The notes under the pieces are model-generated. The model saw nothing but the letters and a program-made list of their open reading frames with translations, was not told the origin of the DNA and did no database searches. The position numbers were made by a program, and so were the translations under genes. From Flavobacterium chilense (GTDB lineage: Bacteria > Bacteroidota > Bacteroidia > Flavobacteriales > Flavobacteriaceae): a stretch of 64,000 nucleotides of DNA. The stretch lies in assembly GCF_001602525.1 (NCBI RefSeq), contig NZ_LSYT01000001.1, positions 806,001-870,000 of the forward strand, in the 5' to 3' direction. Within the stretch, counting starts at the first letter, position 1, and each line of letters begins with the position of its first letter. This document shows positions 1-8,257 of this stretch, piece by piece.

Positions 1-1785
1 ATCGTCATTAAAGGCATATGATAAGGCTAAACGTGGCTCGAAGTTGTCAAATTTGCTTATCGTTTTTCCTTTTCCGTAAGCTATACTTCCTGTTGGAGTA
101 CCTTTTTCATAAATATGATATAACGGATTGTATACTACTGCTTTTCCGTCTTCATACGTATTAATATTTTCATTACCTAAACGATAAAACATACTGTAAC
201 GAAGTCCGTAACGAAAGTTTAGTTTTTTGGTCAGCTGATTTTCAAAATCAAGATAAACTGATGATTCAAAAGCATATTTCCTGTCCAGTTGTTTGTAATT
301 AAACTGAGAATCAGGACTTGTAGGTTCTACAGTTCCGGGGTTAAAGTTATAATACTGACCGTCGATTCCGTAATTCAGTTTAAACTTATCTGATATTGTA
401 TGGTTCCATCCATATTTAAGACCTGAAGTCTGAATATTGTTATTCCATTTAAAGTTTTCCATCTGTAAACCCAGATTGAATTTATAGTCACTGTAGAAAA
501 CAGAAAGGTTTGTATTTAAATTTTCTGAAAATTTATGTTTCCAGCTTAGGATTCCCATAGTATTTCCAAACGTACTTGAAAAACGATCGTTTATATCAAA
601 AACATCGTTTCCAAAATATCCTGAAAATGCAATAGAATTGTTAGCTCCCAAACGATAATTGAATTTAGCATTCAGATCATAAAACATTGCCGAGTTCTTA
701 TTATCTGCCAATTTTAGGAATAAATGAGCATAAGAAGCACGTCCTGCAATGATAAACGAACCTTTATCTTTTTGTATGGGTCCCTGTACTAAAAGTCTGC
801 TTGAGATTAAACCAATTCCTCCGTTTACTTTATAGTTTTCAAAATCTCCGGTTTGCTGACTTACATCAAGAACAGAAGAAACGCGTCCTCCAAATTTAGA
901 CGGAATTCCACCTTTGTATAAATCCAGTCCGCTTACAATATCAGCGTTAAAAACAGAGAAAAATCCAAACATGTGCGAATCACTATATACCGGCGCACCA
1001 TCTAAAAGAATTAAATTCTGATCTGCAGCACCACCACGAACATTAAAACCAGACGAGGCTTCTCCGGCATTGGTAACTCCCGGCAAAGTCAATATTGATT
1101 TTAAAGGATCCGGTTCTCCCATAGCAACAGGTATTTTTTTAATTTCTGTCATAGAGAGTTTATTAACACTCATTTGTGTATTTCTCACATCGACAGCTTT
1201 GTTGCTGGTTATAACCACCTGATCCAGTTGCTGGCTGTCAGAATCCATGTTGATTTTTATCTTTGTATCATCAGAAACCGTGATTTGTTTTTCTTTGTTT
1301 CTTAGTCCCAAATAACTCACTAAAACAGTATAAGTTCCGCTATCCACTTCCATAGAAAACATTCCGTTTGCATCTGTTGTTGCACTCGAAGAAAGTTCTT
1401 TGATGAAAACATTTGCGCCAATAACCGGCGCCATGTTTTCATCAAGAACCTGACCACTCAGCTTATTTTTTTTTTTAGCTGTTTTTGTGGATGATTTCTG
1501 CTTTACAAAAATATTATTACCTACAATTGAAAATTGAATAGTGCTACTTTTATTCAAATCATTGATAAGTTCTTTTATTCCGATATTGCTGTAGGTATTT
1601 TTTTTGGTAAAATAATGCTGATTGGTATTAATTTGATCTGTAAAAGCAAATTTAAAATCAGACTGGTTTTCAATTTGCTTAAAGAATTCTTTTAGAGTTA
1701 CCGTTTTATCTACAGTTACAGTTATGTTTTGGGCGAACATACACCAACTGAATAAAAAAAAGCATGCTGAAATTATATGCTTCAT
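1..1785 (-). CDS. FecA-type TonB-dependent receptor with STN domain, 3' end cut by window edge
   Basis: This is an outer-membrane receptor for TonB-dependent import, probably also a signal transducer to the adjacent FecR. I translated it from ATG at 1785; it stays open for 595 codons to the window edge, so the barrel's C-terminal part is missing. Seen in order: a signal peptide ending in FAQ, an STN (secretin/TonB short N-terminal) domain at about residues 20-100, a carboxypeptidase-regulatory-like domain at about 110-190, then a plug with an AGEASSGFNVRGG stretch and the start of the barrel. An STN domain is typical of receptors that signal to an anti-sigma factor, and the fecR and sigma genes lie immediately upstream on the same strand. 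The substrate cannot be told from sequence; iron-siderophore is the usual default for FecA types but is not shown here. Confidence 0.88.
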   Translation of the reverse strand, partial: MKHIISACFFLFSWCMFAQNITVTVDKTVTLKEFFKQIENQSDFKFAFTDQINTNQHYFTKKNTYSNIGIKELINDLNKSSTIQFSIVGNNIFVKQKSSTKTAKKKNKLSGQVLDENMAPVIGANVFIKELSSSATTDANGMFSMEVDSGTYTVLVSYLGLRNKEKQITVSDDTKIKINMDSDSQQLDQVVITSNKAVDVRNTQMSVNKLSMTEIKKIPVAMGEPDPLKSILTLPGVTNAGEASSGFNVRGGAADQNLILLDGAPVYSDSHMFGFFSVFNADIVSGLDLYKGGIPSKFGGRVSSVLDVSQQTGDFENYKVNGGIGLISSRLLVQGPIQKDKGSFIIAGRASYAHLFLKLADNKNSAMFYDLNAKFNYRLGANNSIAFSGYFGNDVFDINDRFSSTFGNTMGILSWKHKFSENLNTNLSVFYSDYKFNLGLQMENFKWNNNIQTSGLKYGWNHTISDKFKLNYGIDGQYYNFNPGTVEPTSPDSQFNYKQLDRKYAFESSVYLDFENQLTKKLNFRYGLRYSMFYRLGNENINTYEDGKAVVYNPLYHIYEKGTPTGSIAYGKGKTISKFDNFEPRLALSYAFNDD

Positions 1786-1885
1786 GAAATTTTGTATTTT
1801 TGAATATTATTAAATGGGACAGTTTTATACTATCCTGCTCATAGGAAGGATGTTTAGTTTCGCGGCTAGGACATCCTTTTCTTTT

Positions 1886-2734
1886 CTATTGAAAAGTAAT
1901 CTGTTTTAATTTTTCATTTACTTCATAGTTTAGGTTATACATTTCTGATATTAACTGAAGAATTATTATCAAATCTTCTTTTTTATTTATTCGTACTGTA
2001 ATTCGCTGGTTATTATATTCTTGCGGAATAATTACTTTGTAACCGTAATTCGATTCAATATAAGTACTCACATCACTTAGCTTTTGATTATCGAAATCCA
2101 TAAACCTGTCAAATTCTGTTACCACCGCAGTTTGATTTCCGTAGGTAAACTTTTCTCCGGGTTTCAGTATCCATTTTTGATCCTGATTTTTTACATTCAT
2201 CTGAACGCTGCCTTCATAAAGTTCTACAGTTACTTCTTTTTGATCTAATCCTTTCACTGTAAAAGAAGTTCCTAATACCGTAGTTGTAGTTTCATTACAA
2301 AATACTTCAAACGGATGTTTTTTGTCTTTTTTGACTTTAAAATAAGCTTCTCCCGTAATTTGAAGTTTTCGATTAGCAGCAAAATTACCCGCGTATACAA
2401 TTTTAGAATTCGGACTTACCTCTACTCTTGAACTGTCTGGCAAAACCAGCGTTTTTGTGACTGTACTTGTATTTTCGAAAATGATACTTTCTGCCAGTGT
2501 AACATGGTTGCTTACAGGACTGCTTTTAAAATATATTCCGGTACCTACAAGAGCAAAAATTAAAATAGCTGCCGCAGCGGCATAATAACGCCAAGGTTTA
2601 CCTTTTTGCTTTTTTGAAGAAAATGCCTTTGACTGGAATTCCTGCCAGGAAGCTTCTTTTTCATTATTCGAATGTGCAACAGGAGTTTCATCCCATATTT
2701 TTCTCAATTCTTCCTCTAATTTCTTATCATCCAT
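1886..2734 (-). CDS. FecR-family anti-sigma factor
   Basis: Inner-membrane anti-sigma regulator that relays a signal from the outer-membrane receptor to the ECF sigma factor. The 282-residue protein has a short cytoplasmic N-terminal part containing a WQEF segment, one membrane segment at about residues 50-69, a periplasmic FecR domain at about 80-190 (motifs such as GEAYFKV and LYEGSVQMNV), and a C-terminal DUF4974-like domain at about 205-282 that resembles the receptor's STN fold. It lies between the sigma factor with its small companion gene and the TonB receptor, the standard gene order for this module in Bacteroidetes. It is somewhat shorter than many family members, but no domain is obviously missing. 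Confidence 0.92.
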   Translation of the reverse strand: MDDKKLEEELRKIWDETPVAHSNNEKEASWQEFQSKAFSSKKQKGKPWRYYAAAAAILIFALVGTGIYFKSSPVSNHVTLAESIIFENTSTVTKTLVLPDSSRVEVSPNSKIVYAGNFAANRKLQITGEAYFKVKKDKKHPFEVFCNETTTTVLGTSFTVKGLDQKEVTVELYEGSVQMNVKNQDQKWILKPGEKFTYGNQTAVVTEFDRFMDFDNQKLSDVSTYIESNYGYKVIIPQEYNNQRITVRINKKEDLIIILQLISEMYNLNYEVNEKLKQITFQ

Positions 2735-2746
2735 ATCTTTTGAGCG

Positions 2747-2956
2747 TTAAATTTTTTGACAATAAAATCCCTGTTTATTAAAAACACCATAAACCATTTC
2801 TTTAATTTCTCTGTTTGTTTCGATTCTTAGAATACGATTGTGGTCTTCCAGGTCAAAATTCATTATACAATCAGAAATAACAAACTGTAGAAGAACTACA
2901 ATAAAGCTTGCTTCTTCTTTGGTTTTAATATCTGTTTTATAAGACTCAATATGCAT
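2747..2956 (-). CDS. Small conserved-looking protein between sigma factor and FecR (69 aa)
   Basis: A 69-residue protein begins at ATG 2956 and ends 12 bases before fecR. A longer reading from 3094 would overlap the sigma gene by 92 bases and adds a low-complexity leader, so I prefer the internal start. The segment NFDLEDHNRILRIE followed by a short helix and NKQGFYCQKI gives a beta-alpha-beta pattern like the ferredoxin-like fold of heavy-metal-associated domains, but without a CxxC metal site. From memory, similar NFDLED...ILRIE proteins occur in flavobacteria without known function. Its position inside the sigma/anti-sigma operon suggests co-expression. Function unknown. Confidence 0.6.
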   Translation of the reverse strand: MHIESYKTDIKTKEEASFIVVLLQFVISDCIMNFDLEDHNRILRIETNREIKEMVYGVFNKQGFYCQKI

Positions 2957-3002
2957 TTTATGTTTCCGTTTATATCTATAACAAACGAGAATATAAAAGT
3001 TC

Positions 3003-3524
3003 CTAATGGTCTTCGATTTTTTTTCGAATAAATTTACTGGCAAGGTAAATATGATTGGCAATTGTCTTTTCAGAAAGATCTGTAATTGCTGCAATCTCCT
3101 TATAACTAAGGTTTTCCAGTTTGTGTAACGTAAATATTTTTTGTTGCTGCTCCGGAAGAAGATTTATAAAACTATGTAATTTTTCTCTTCTTTCTTCAAA
3201 AATTCCTGTTTCAGTATCCTCTTGTACTGTTTCAAACTGAAAAGAATCAAGCTGAATTACTTTATTTTCTCTGTTAACATGATTGATGATGATGTTTTTG
3301 CAAATAGTAAACAATTGTTTATCAAACAAAACATCTTCATTGAGCAACTCTCTTTTATTATAAAGCCTTAAGAAAGTTTCCTGAACAAAGTCCTGTGGAG
3401 TCAGAACAGTAAAGTTAAAACGTCTGGCAATGTTTATTAGTTTATCGTAGTAATTTAGATAAGCTTCTTTGAAAGAAGCCTCATTACCTTTTTTTAAACT
3501 TAAAATAAACTTTTTGTTGTCCAT
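3003..3524 (-). CDS. ECF RNA polymerase sigma factor (FecI-like)
   Basis: This alternative sigma factor, 173 residues, directs RNA polymerase to a small regulon, probably including the adjacent receptor. Region 2 covers about residues 10-85, with QDFVQETFLRLY matching the core-binding helix. Region 4 is at about 110-170, with LPEQQQKIFTLHKLENLSYK leading into an HTH ending TIANHIYLASKFIRKK. This is the normal length for the family. It is the first gene of a minus-strand group followed by the 69-residue protein, fecR and the FecA-type receptor, so it is likely held inactive by FecR until the receptor signals. Confidence 0.92.
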   Translation of the reverse strand: MDNKKFILSLKKGNEASFKEAYLNYYDKLINIARRFNFTVLTPQDFVQETFLRLYNKRELLNEDVLFDKQLFTICKNIIINHVNRENKVIQLDSFQFETVQEDTETGIFEERREKLHSFINLLPEQQQKIFTLHKLENLSYKEIAAITDLSEKTIANHIYLASKFIRKKIEDH

Positions 3525-3732
3525 AACATAAACCTGATGATTAATCTTAACTCAATGTCCAAAATAATATTGTACTACAGTATTTCCGGTCAAGATTATC
3601 TTATTTATTTTCTTCAATAAATATGAGATACAAAGAACAGCAATTTTATTCTAAAATTTATCAGAAAAAGTGTAGTCTTAAAAAAAATGTAACAATTTCA
3701 TTATAATTACATTTTCTGGTTATTTCTATCAG

Positions 3733-3768
3733 AAAAAAAGCCCATTCCTTTCGGTTTGGGCTTTTTTT
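3733..3768 (-). terminator. Rho-independent terminator of the blaI-blaR1-like operon
   Basis: The inverted arms AGCCCA and TGGGCT (extended by A/T pairs) enclose a short CTTTCGG-type loop, with a run of A on the plus-strand left side that reads as a T run on the minus strand. It sits about 45 bases after the stop codon of the BlaR1-like gene. The T run on the other side means it could act in both directions. Confidence 0.8.
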
Positions 3769-3811
3769 ATCTTACAACTCTGATGTTTTATTAGATTACA
3801 GAATTAGTCTT

Positions 3812-5917
3812 TTAATTCTGAACGGCAACTTTTAGCTGAATGTACTTTCCTAAATCTTTAAAGTTATGTCCTTTTCCTTTCATTGATTTGATGAAAGATG
3901 GTGTCGCTCCAATTGCTTTTGCTCCAATAACATCTTCGAGATTTACATCGCTAAAACCAAGATCTTTATACTGTTGTATTAAATCCGGTGTTATATTTTG
4001 TGATTTTAAAGCCATTAAATCACTTTCACTTATGTTCTTGTATCCGGCTTTTTGAAAGCTGTTTATATATTCAGGTGTTATATTTAGAGACTTCATCGCC
4101 ATTAAATCACTTACACTAATGTTTTTGAATCCCACTTTTTGAAAACTGTTTATATATTCCGGTGTTACATTTAGCGACTTCATCGCCATTAGGTCGCTAT
4201 TAGAAAGGTCATTATATCCTATTTTTTTTAAAGAGTTTATAAATTCCTGATCAATATCTAATGATTTAAATGCGATGATATCAGCATCATTTCCTTTATC
4301 ATCATTATTCCCATTAGCTTTATCTGTTTTGGTAGAATTGCGGAAATCAGCAATATATTTTCCATTAATTCCCTGAGATTTTAATGCTATAATGTTGTCC
4401 GGAGATAAATCTTTATAACCTGCATTACGTATTTCTTCAATATAAGCTTTGTCTACACCCAATGATTTAAAAGGAATCATGTTTTCCAGATCCATATCAG
4501 GAATTGCCTGTTTGATAGAAGTAATGTAAGCTTCGTTGATGTTTAAAGCGGCAAGCGGAATCAATTGATCTTTGTCCAGTTTCGTATAACCGTTTTTCTT
4601 TAACATCTGAACATACGATTGTTTGATGTTTACCATAAAGAAAACCATAAGATCAGTATCTTTTACAACATCTATACCTTCTTTAACCATTGCAGTACTA
4701 TACTCTTTATTGGCAGTAAATTTGTAAGTTCCCATTCCTCTGTCTCCTTCAAATTTTCCTGTAAAAGTCATGGTTCCTGCTTCACGTTTTAGCGAAAATA
4801 CGCCTTGCTTATCTCTTGGAAGATTATCAAAATCACTCAATTCAAAAGTACTTGAAGATATATCTTTTTCATCGCTTTTAAATTGAATATTAATGGTACT
4901 GCCTTTGATCGTAGCAAACCAGTTTCCGTCTGTTTTCATTCCGTTTTGAATGTTCACGTCTTCTTTAGATTCTTTCGACTCTTTTTGAGAGGTCAGGTTT
5001 TGACTTTGCGCTGCCGGTTGATTAAAAAGGCAGGCAAATAAAACCATTAGTGGCAACAGGAAAAAATATTTCCATGTCGTGTGCACATTTGATTTTTTTG
5101 AGTTCATCATGATGATTCGTTTTTTTAAAAGTGATTGATTATAATTGGTTGTAAGACTCAATGGAAATTGTGGTGCCGCTACTTTAAGCAGGCTAAACTG
5201 ATAACTTTCTTTTTCAACTGTATCTTGCTGCAGCATTTGGTCGTCTGTCAAAAATTCGAGATTAATTTCTAATGCTTTTCGCCATTGCCATGCAAAAGGA
5301 TTAAACCACTGAAAAATAATTACTATCTCAGCCAGCAGAAGATCAAAAGTGTGTTTTTGCTCAATATGAATTTTTTCATGAAGCAAAATCTGATTGTAAG
5401 TGTCCCAATCGTACTTTTCAGGATTGATAAAAATATTATTGGCAAAAGAACAGGGAGCTTTATCACCTGTTATTTCAACAATACGAAACTTACCATCCTG
5501 AATTACCGATCCGGAATATGCTCTGTACAATAACAGAATAGCCTGCATTAAAAAATTCAGTCCAAAAACTACTACTCCAAACCAGTACAAATAAACAAGG
5601 CATTTTAATACAACCTCAACATTGATGATTTGTTGGGTTTCCTGTACAGCCTCCTGTTTTACAGTTAGTTCTTTTAACTCGGCAGTGTTTATCGTATTAG
5701 GAGAAGTTTTAGCAATTGTATAATGCTTTATATCAGGGCTATTTCTAAGCGATAATTGTTGCGGAACCGGAATCAAAGGCAAAACAAAAGCCAGGATCAT
5801 ACAGGTTAACAACACATATCTGTTCAAATAAAAAAAGGTTTCTTTCTGTAACAATATCTTATAAAAGACCAGACAGGCAGAAAGAATAAGCGCGCTATAC
5901 AAAATGTAAGGTATCAT
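3812..5917 (-). CDS. BlaR1/MecR1-like M56 membrane metallopeptidase with C-terminal repeats
   Basis: Membrane-bound sensor protease expected to cleave the partner BlaI-type repressor when stimulated. The 701-residue protein has membrane segments at about residues 3-22, 35-52, 108-135 and 283-299. The zinc-peptidase motif HEKIH is at residues 180-184, followed by NPFAW and an EINLEFLTDD segment typical of family M56. The periplasmic part has a beta-rich domain (about 320-420). It is followed by roughly nine degenerate ~27-residue repeats (about 425-690) with a core like LMAMKSLNVTPEYINSFQKV. There is no penicillin-binding transpeptidase domain, so it is not a beta-lactam sensor of the classical kind; the signal is unknown. 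It overlaps blaI by 4 bases, implying translational coupling. Confidence 0.9.
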   Translation of the reverse strand: MIPYILYSALILSACLVFYKILLQKETFFYLNRYVLLTCMILAFVLPLIPVPQQLSLRNSPDIKHYTIAKTSPNTINTAELKELTVKQEAVQETQQIINVEVVLKCLVYLYWFGVVVFGLNFLMQAILLLYRAYSGSVIQDGKFRIVEITGDKAPCSFANNIFINPEKYDWDTYNQILLHEKIHIEQKHTFDLLLAEIVIIFQWFNPFAWQWRKALEINLEFLTDDQMLQQDTVEKESYQFSLLKVAAPQFPLSLTTNYNQSLLKKRIIMMNSKKSNVHTTWKYFFLLPLMVLFACLFNQPAAQSQNLTSQKESKESKEDVNIQNGMKTDGNWFATIKGSTINIQFKSDEKDISSSTFELSDFDNLPRDKQGVFSLKREAGTMTFTGKFEGDRGMGTYKFTANKEYSTAMVKEGIDVVKDTDLMVFFMVNIKQSYVQMLKKNGYTKLDKDQLIPLAALNINEAYITSIKQAIPDMDLENMIPFKSLGVDKAYIEEIRNAGYKDLSPDNIIALKSQGINGKYIADFRNSTKTDKANGNNDDKGNDADIIAFKSLDIDQEFINSLKKIGYNDLSNSDLMAMKSLNVTPEYINSFQKVGFKNISVSDLMAMKSLNITPEYINSFQKAGYKNISESDLMALKSQNITPDLIQQYKDLGFSDVNLEDVIGAKAIGATPSFIKSMKGKGHNFKDLGKYIQLKVAVQN

Positions 5918-6276
5918 ATTTTATCTTTTTTAATGATGTTCACTATTTCATCTAATTCCTTCTCTGAAAGTTTTTGTTCTTTGGCAAAAAAGGCTAACAT
6001 TCTGGGATAAGAGTTATCAAAATAATGACTTACGATATCCTTTAGTGCAAATTGCTGGTATTCTTCTCTACTGATAACCGGAAAAAAACAATGCATGTTT
6101 CCTGCAGTTTCATGATTTAGAAACCCTTTTTCTTCCAATATCTTAACAATGGTTGCTACACTGTTGTAATGTGGTTTTGGATCTGGTAATAATGGAATAA
6201 TATCTCGTATGAAGGCTTTGTTTAAATCCCAAAACACCTGCATAATCTGTTCTTCTCTTTTGGCTAGTTTTATCAT
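5914..6276 (-). CDS. BlaI/MecI-family transcriptional repressor
   Basis: A winged-helix repressor of 120 residues. The N-terminal DNA-binding domain (about 1-75) contains REEQIMQVFWDLNKAFIRDI and the recognition region HYNSVATIVKILEEKGF, both typical of the BlaI/MecI family. The C-terminal part is a dimerisation helix region. In this family the M56 protease encoded next to it cleaves the repressor between the two parts. It is the first gene of a two-gene minus-strand operon. Three palindromes at 6301-6356, just upstream of its start, are its most likely binding sites, giving autoregulation. Confidence 0.93.
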   Translation of the reverse strand: MIKLAKREEQIMQVFWDLNKAFIRDIIPLLPDPKPHYNSVATIVKILEEKGFLNHETAGNMHCFFPVISREEYQQFALKDIVSHYFDNSYPRMLAFFAKEQKLSEKELDEIVNIIKKDKI

Positions 6277-6300
6277 TGTAAAATATTTTAGTGCAAGATA

Positions 6301-6356
6301 CTACTAATTAATTAGTAGACCAACTAATTTGTTAGTAATTTAACTAATCGATTAGT
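6301..6356. promoter_or_regulatory. Three evenly spaced palindromic operators upstream of blaI
   Basis: Three palindromes share the half-site ACTAA. Site 1 (6301-6318) is a perfect 18-bp palindrome, CTACTAATTAATTAGTAG. Site 2 (6323-6336) is ACTAATTTGTTAGT. Site 3 (6343-6356) is a perfect 14-bp palindrome, ACTAATCGATTAGT. Their centres are at 6309.5, 6329.5 and 6349.5, exactly 20 bp apart, so all face nearly the same side of the helix. BlaI/MecI operators are known to be palindromes with TACTA/TAGTA-like half-sites, which fits. The sites start 25 bases upstream of the blaI start codon. Confidence 0.8.
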
Positions 6357-6391
6357 AATTTAACACAAAACACTGAAAACAAAACAATTAC

Positions 6392-6436
6392 AAAAACCCT
6401 TAAAGTTAACTATACTATTTAACTTTAAGGGTTTTA
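6392..6436 (-). terminator. Strong hairpin terminator after the GNAT gene
   Basis: The arms CCCTTAAAGTTAA and TTAACTTTAAGGG surround an 8-10 base loop and are flanked by A and T runs. The hairpin lies 30 bases beyond the stop codon of the minus-strand GNAT gene and upstream of the blaI operators. It isolates blaI from read-through. Confidence 0.8.
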
Positions 6437-6465
6437 GATACAAAAATTTAAAAAAATCAATTTTG

Positions 6466-7122
6466 TTAGTTTATAGACTGCTCTGAAATTAGATGATTTT
6501 TTGGCGTATAGAGCATTGCAGTGCACAAACAATTCTTTCTTTCTTTACTCATTAAAACAGGACAATTGATGCAGGATTTACAATTTTCCCAAAAAACATC
6601 ATCTTTTGTCAACTCTGAATAAGTGACCGGTTCAAAGCCAAGTTCATGATTCATTTTCATTACCGCTAAGCCTGTAGTTAAACTAAATATTTTGGCATGT
6701 GGATATTTTTGTCGGCTTAATTCAAAAATTTTTCTTTTAATTTTTTTTGCCAGACCAGTATGTCTAAACTGAGGTGCTACTATTAATCCGGAATTTGAAA
6801 CATATTCTCCGTTATCCCAGGAAGAGATAAAAGAGAAACCCGCCCATGTTCCATCTGAACTAAAAGCAATGACAGCCTCCCCTTTTCTCATTTTTTCTGC
6901 AAGCAATTCCGGAGAACGGCCTGAGATCCCTGTTCCTCTCGCTAAAGCAGATGATAATGTAACATCACAAATTTCATTTATCCAAAAGGCATCGCTGGCA
7001 TTAGTGATTGCTACTTTGAAATCTTCCGGCGGTTCAGAATCTTCGTTTTGAAGCAATAGGGTACTTGTGTCAGACAATCTGTCTTTGACTGAAGGTTTTA
7101 TGGTAAGTTGCTGATTTTTCAT
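6466..7122 (-). CDS. GNAT-family N-acetyltransferase, similar to the arginine-cluster GNAT of Bacteroidetes
   Basis: Acetyl-CoA-dependent N-acetyltransferase of 218 residues. The GNAT domain starts near residue 35; the acetyl-CoA loop is in NSGLIVAPQFRHTGLAKKIK, and the later segment LTTGLAVMKMNHELGFEPVT is followed by a Cys-rich tail (NCKSCINCP and NCLCTAMLY). From memory, this exact arrangement is typical of the GNAT protein found beside arginine biosynthesis genes in Bacteroidetes, proposed to act as an N-acetylglutamate synthase. Here no arginine genes are adjacent, so it may be a paralogue with another substrate. The first ~34 residues are an extension not needed for the fold. A perfect tandem operator-like element lies about 150 bases upstream. 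Confidence 0.8.
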   Translation of the reverse strand: MKNQQLTIKPSVKDRLSDTSTLLLQNEDSEPPEDFKVAITNASDAFWINEICDVTLSSALARGTGISGRSPELLAEKMRKGEAVIAFSSDGTWAGFSFISSWDNGEYVSNSGLIVAPQFRHTGLAKKIKRKIFELSRQKYPHAKIFSLTTGLAVMKMNHELGFEPVTYSELTKDDVFWENCKSCINCPVLMSKERKNCLCTAMLYTPKNHLISEQSIN

Positions 7123-7525
7123 ATTTGATACCGTTTTTTCTATTTTATTTTAGAATAGAAAAATACTTTATCGAAACGCATACCAATATCGATAGCACTA
7201 AGAAAATTACATTATAATAAGCTGTTAATGATTCGTTTATAAAAATCACTGATTATTATTGATTGCTGATCTTTTTATCAAAATGATAGGATCTTATCAT
7301 TTTGATACCACATTACACACATTTCTTTTTATATTGTCAACTCATCCGATCCGCAATCATTTAACAGATCTTGTTTTAAAATCAATCTTAAAACTTTCAC
7401 AATTTGTCATTTAGTATGCGTCTTTAAAAAATTTAAAATCCCTATATTTACTTTTTAGTTGGCAAAATTACATGATGTAAACAGATAATTGGTGCAGCGT
7501 TGCCAACGTTTTTAAGCAGTCAAGA
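7123..7525. other. Divergent intergenic region with a perfect 32-bp symmetrical element
   Basis: This gap separates the minus-strand GNAT gene from the plus-strand putative hydrolase and must hold both promoters. The only clear structure is the inverted repeat at 7276-7307, listed separately. I see no reading frame with a credible protein and no RNA gene. Confidence 0.6.
7276..7307. promoter_or_regulatory. Tandem TATCA-N3-TGATA palindrome, probable operator
   Basis: A perfect inverted repeat with 13-bp arms, TATCAAAATGATA and TATCATTTTGATA, separated by GGATCT. Each arm is itself a palindrome of the form TATCA-N3-TGATA, so the element holds four half-sites in strict symmetry. No T run follows it on either strand, which argues against a terminator. 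It lies between divergent promoters. The binding protein is not known. Confidence 0.6.
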
Positions 7526-8257
7526 ATGGAAAAAGATATACTGGGATTATTGCCTTTGAGCGATAATACAATACCAAACAATACACTAAAGAAAGCCGAT
7601 TTATTACCTGATCCGAAATCCCGGTTAGATTCTATGGAAATGAAGGAAACACCTATTATGGATTCTACTATTCCTTATAGAGATCTGACTAATCCTGATA
7701 CTAAAAAAGAAAGCCTTCATCAACTCATTGACAAGCTTAATGTCGAAAAAAGTATTAGATATCAAAGAACCGTAGAAGACACCTATTGCAATGTCTATTC
7801 TTATGATTATTGCTATTTCTCTAAAGTATATCTTCCTACGGTCTGGTGGACAGACGAATCTCTTGAAAAAATATTATCGGGACAGGAAATAGAAGCTGTT
7901 TTTGAGCAAACTGTTGATCGTATCTACTCCAGTGCCATACATGACTGGTTTTTGCAATGGGGAACTTCTTTTGGATGGAAAAGAATGTTTAGTGTTGATG
8001 AAATTCAAAATGAAGTAAATAAAAACGGTGGAATTGGAATAATTTGCGCCAAAAGAAAAGAAAAAGGTCTTTCCGGACATATCGTTCCGGTTGTTCCCGA
8101 AACAGATCTGCATAAAGCTTACAGAGAAAATAACGTAGTGGTTTACCCATTGCAGTCGCAAGCAGGTAAATTAAATTATAATTATTTTTCGGAAGTACGA
8201 AAAGACTGGTGGAATGATGCGTTATATTCCTCGTACGTGCTTTATTATCATGAATAA
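7526..8257 (+). CDS. Putative Cys/His hydrolase (possible NlpC/P60- or CHAP-like), function unknown
   Basis: I do not recognise this 243-residue protein with certainty. The first ~75 residues are polar and probably disordered (several LPDP- and IPNN-type stretches), with no signal peptide. The remainder is compact and aromatic-rich. The segment TYCNVYSYDY puts a cysteine at residue 88 just before a predicted helix, and GHIVPVVPE puts a histidine at 185 followed by Glu192. A Cys at a helix start plus a later GH(I/V) strand is the layout of NlpC/P60 and CHAP cysteine hydrolases, which cut peptidoglycan peptides or amides. That assignment is an inference. It lies upstream of the amidoligase and tape-measure-domain genes with a 435-base gap. 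Confidence 0.5.
   Translation: MEKDILGLLPLSDNTIPNNTLKKADLLPDPKSRLDSMEMKETPIMDSTIPYRDLTNPDTKKESLHQLIDKLNVEKSIRYQRTVEDTYCNVYSYDYCYFSKVYLPTVWWTDESLEKILSGQEIEAVFEQTVDRIYSSAIHDWFLQWGTSFGWKRMFSVDEIQNEVNKNGGIGIICAKRKEKGLSGHIVPVVPETDLHKAYRENNVVVYPLQSQAGKLNYNYFSEVRKDWWNDALYSSYVLYYHE

Noticed and set aside
2747..3094. A 115-residue reading of the small gene beside the sigma factor
   Set aside because: The extra N-terminal 46 residues overlap the sigma gene in another frame and look like a shadow; the internal ATG at 2956 gives a compact protein.
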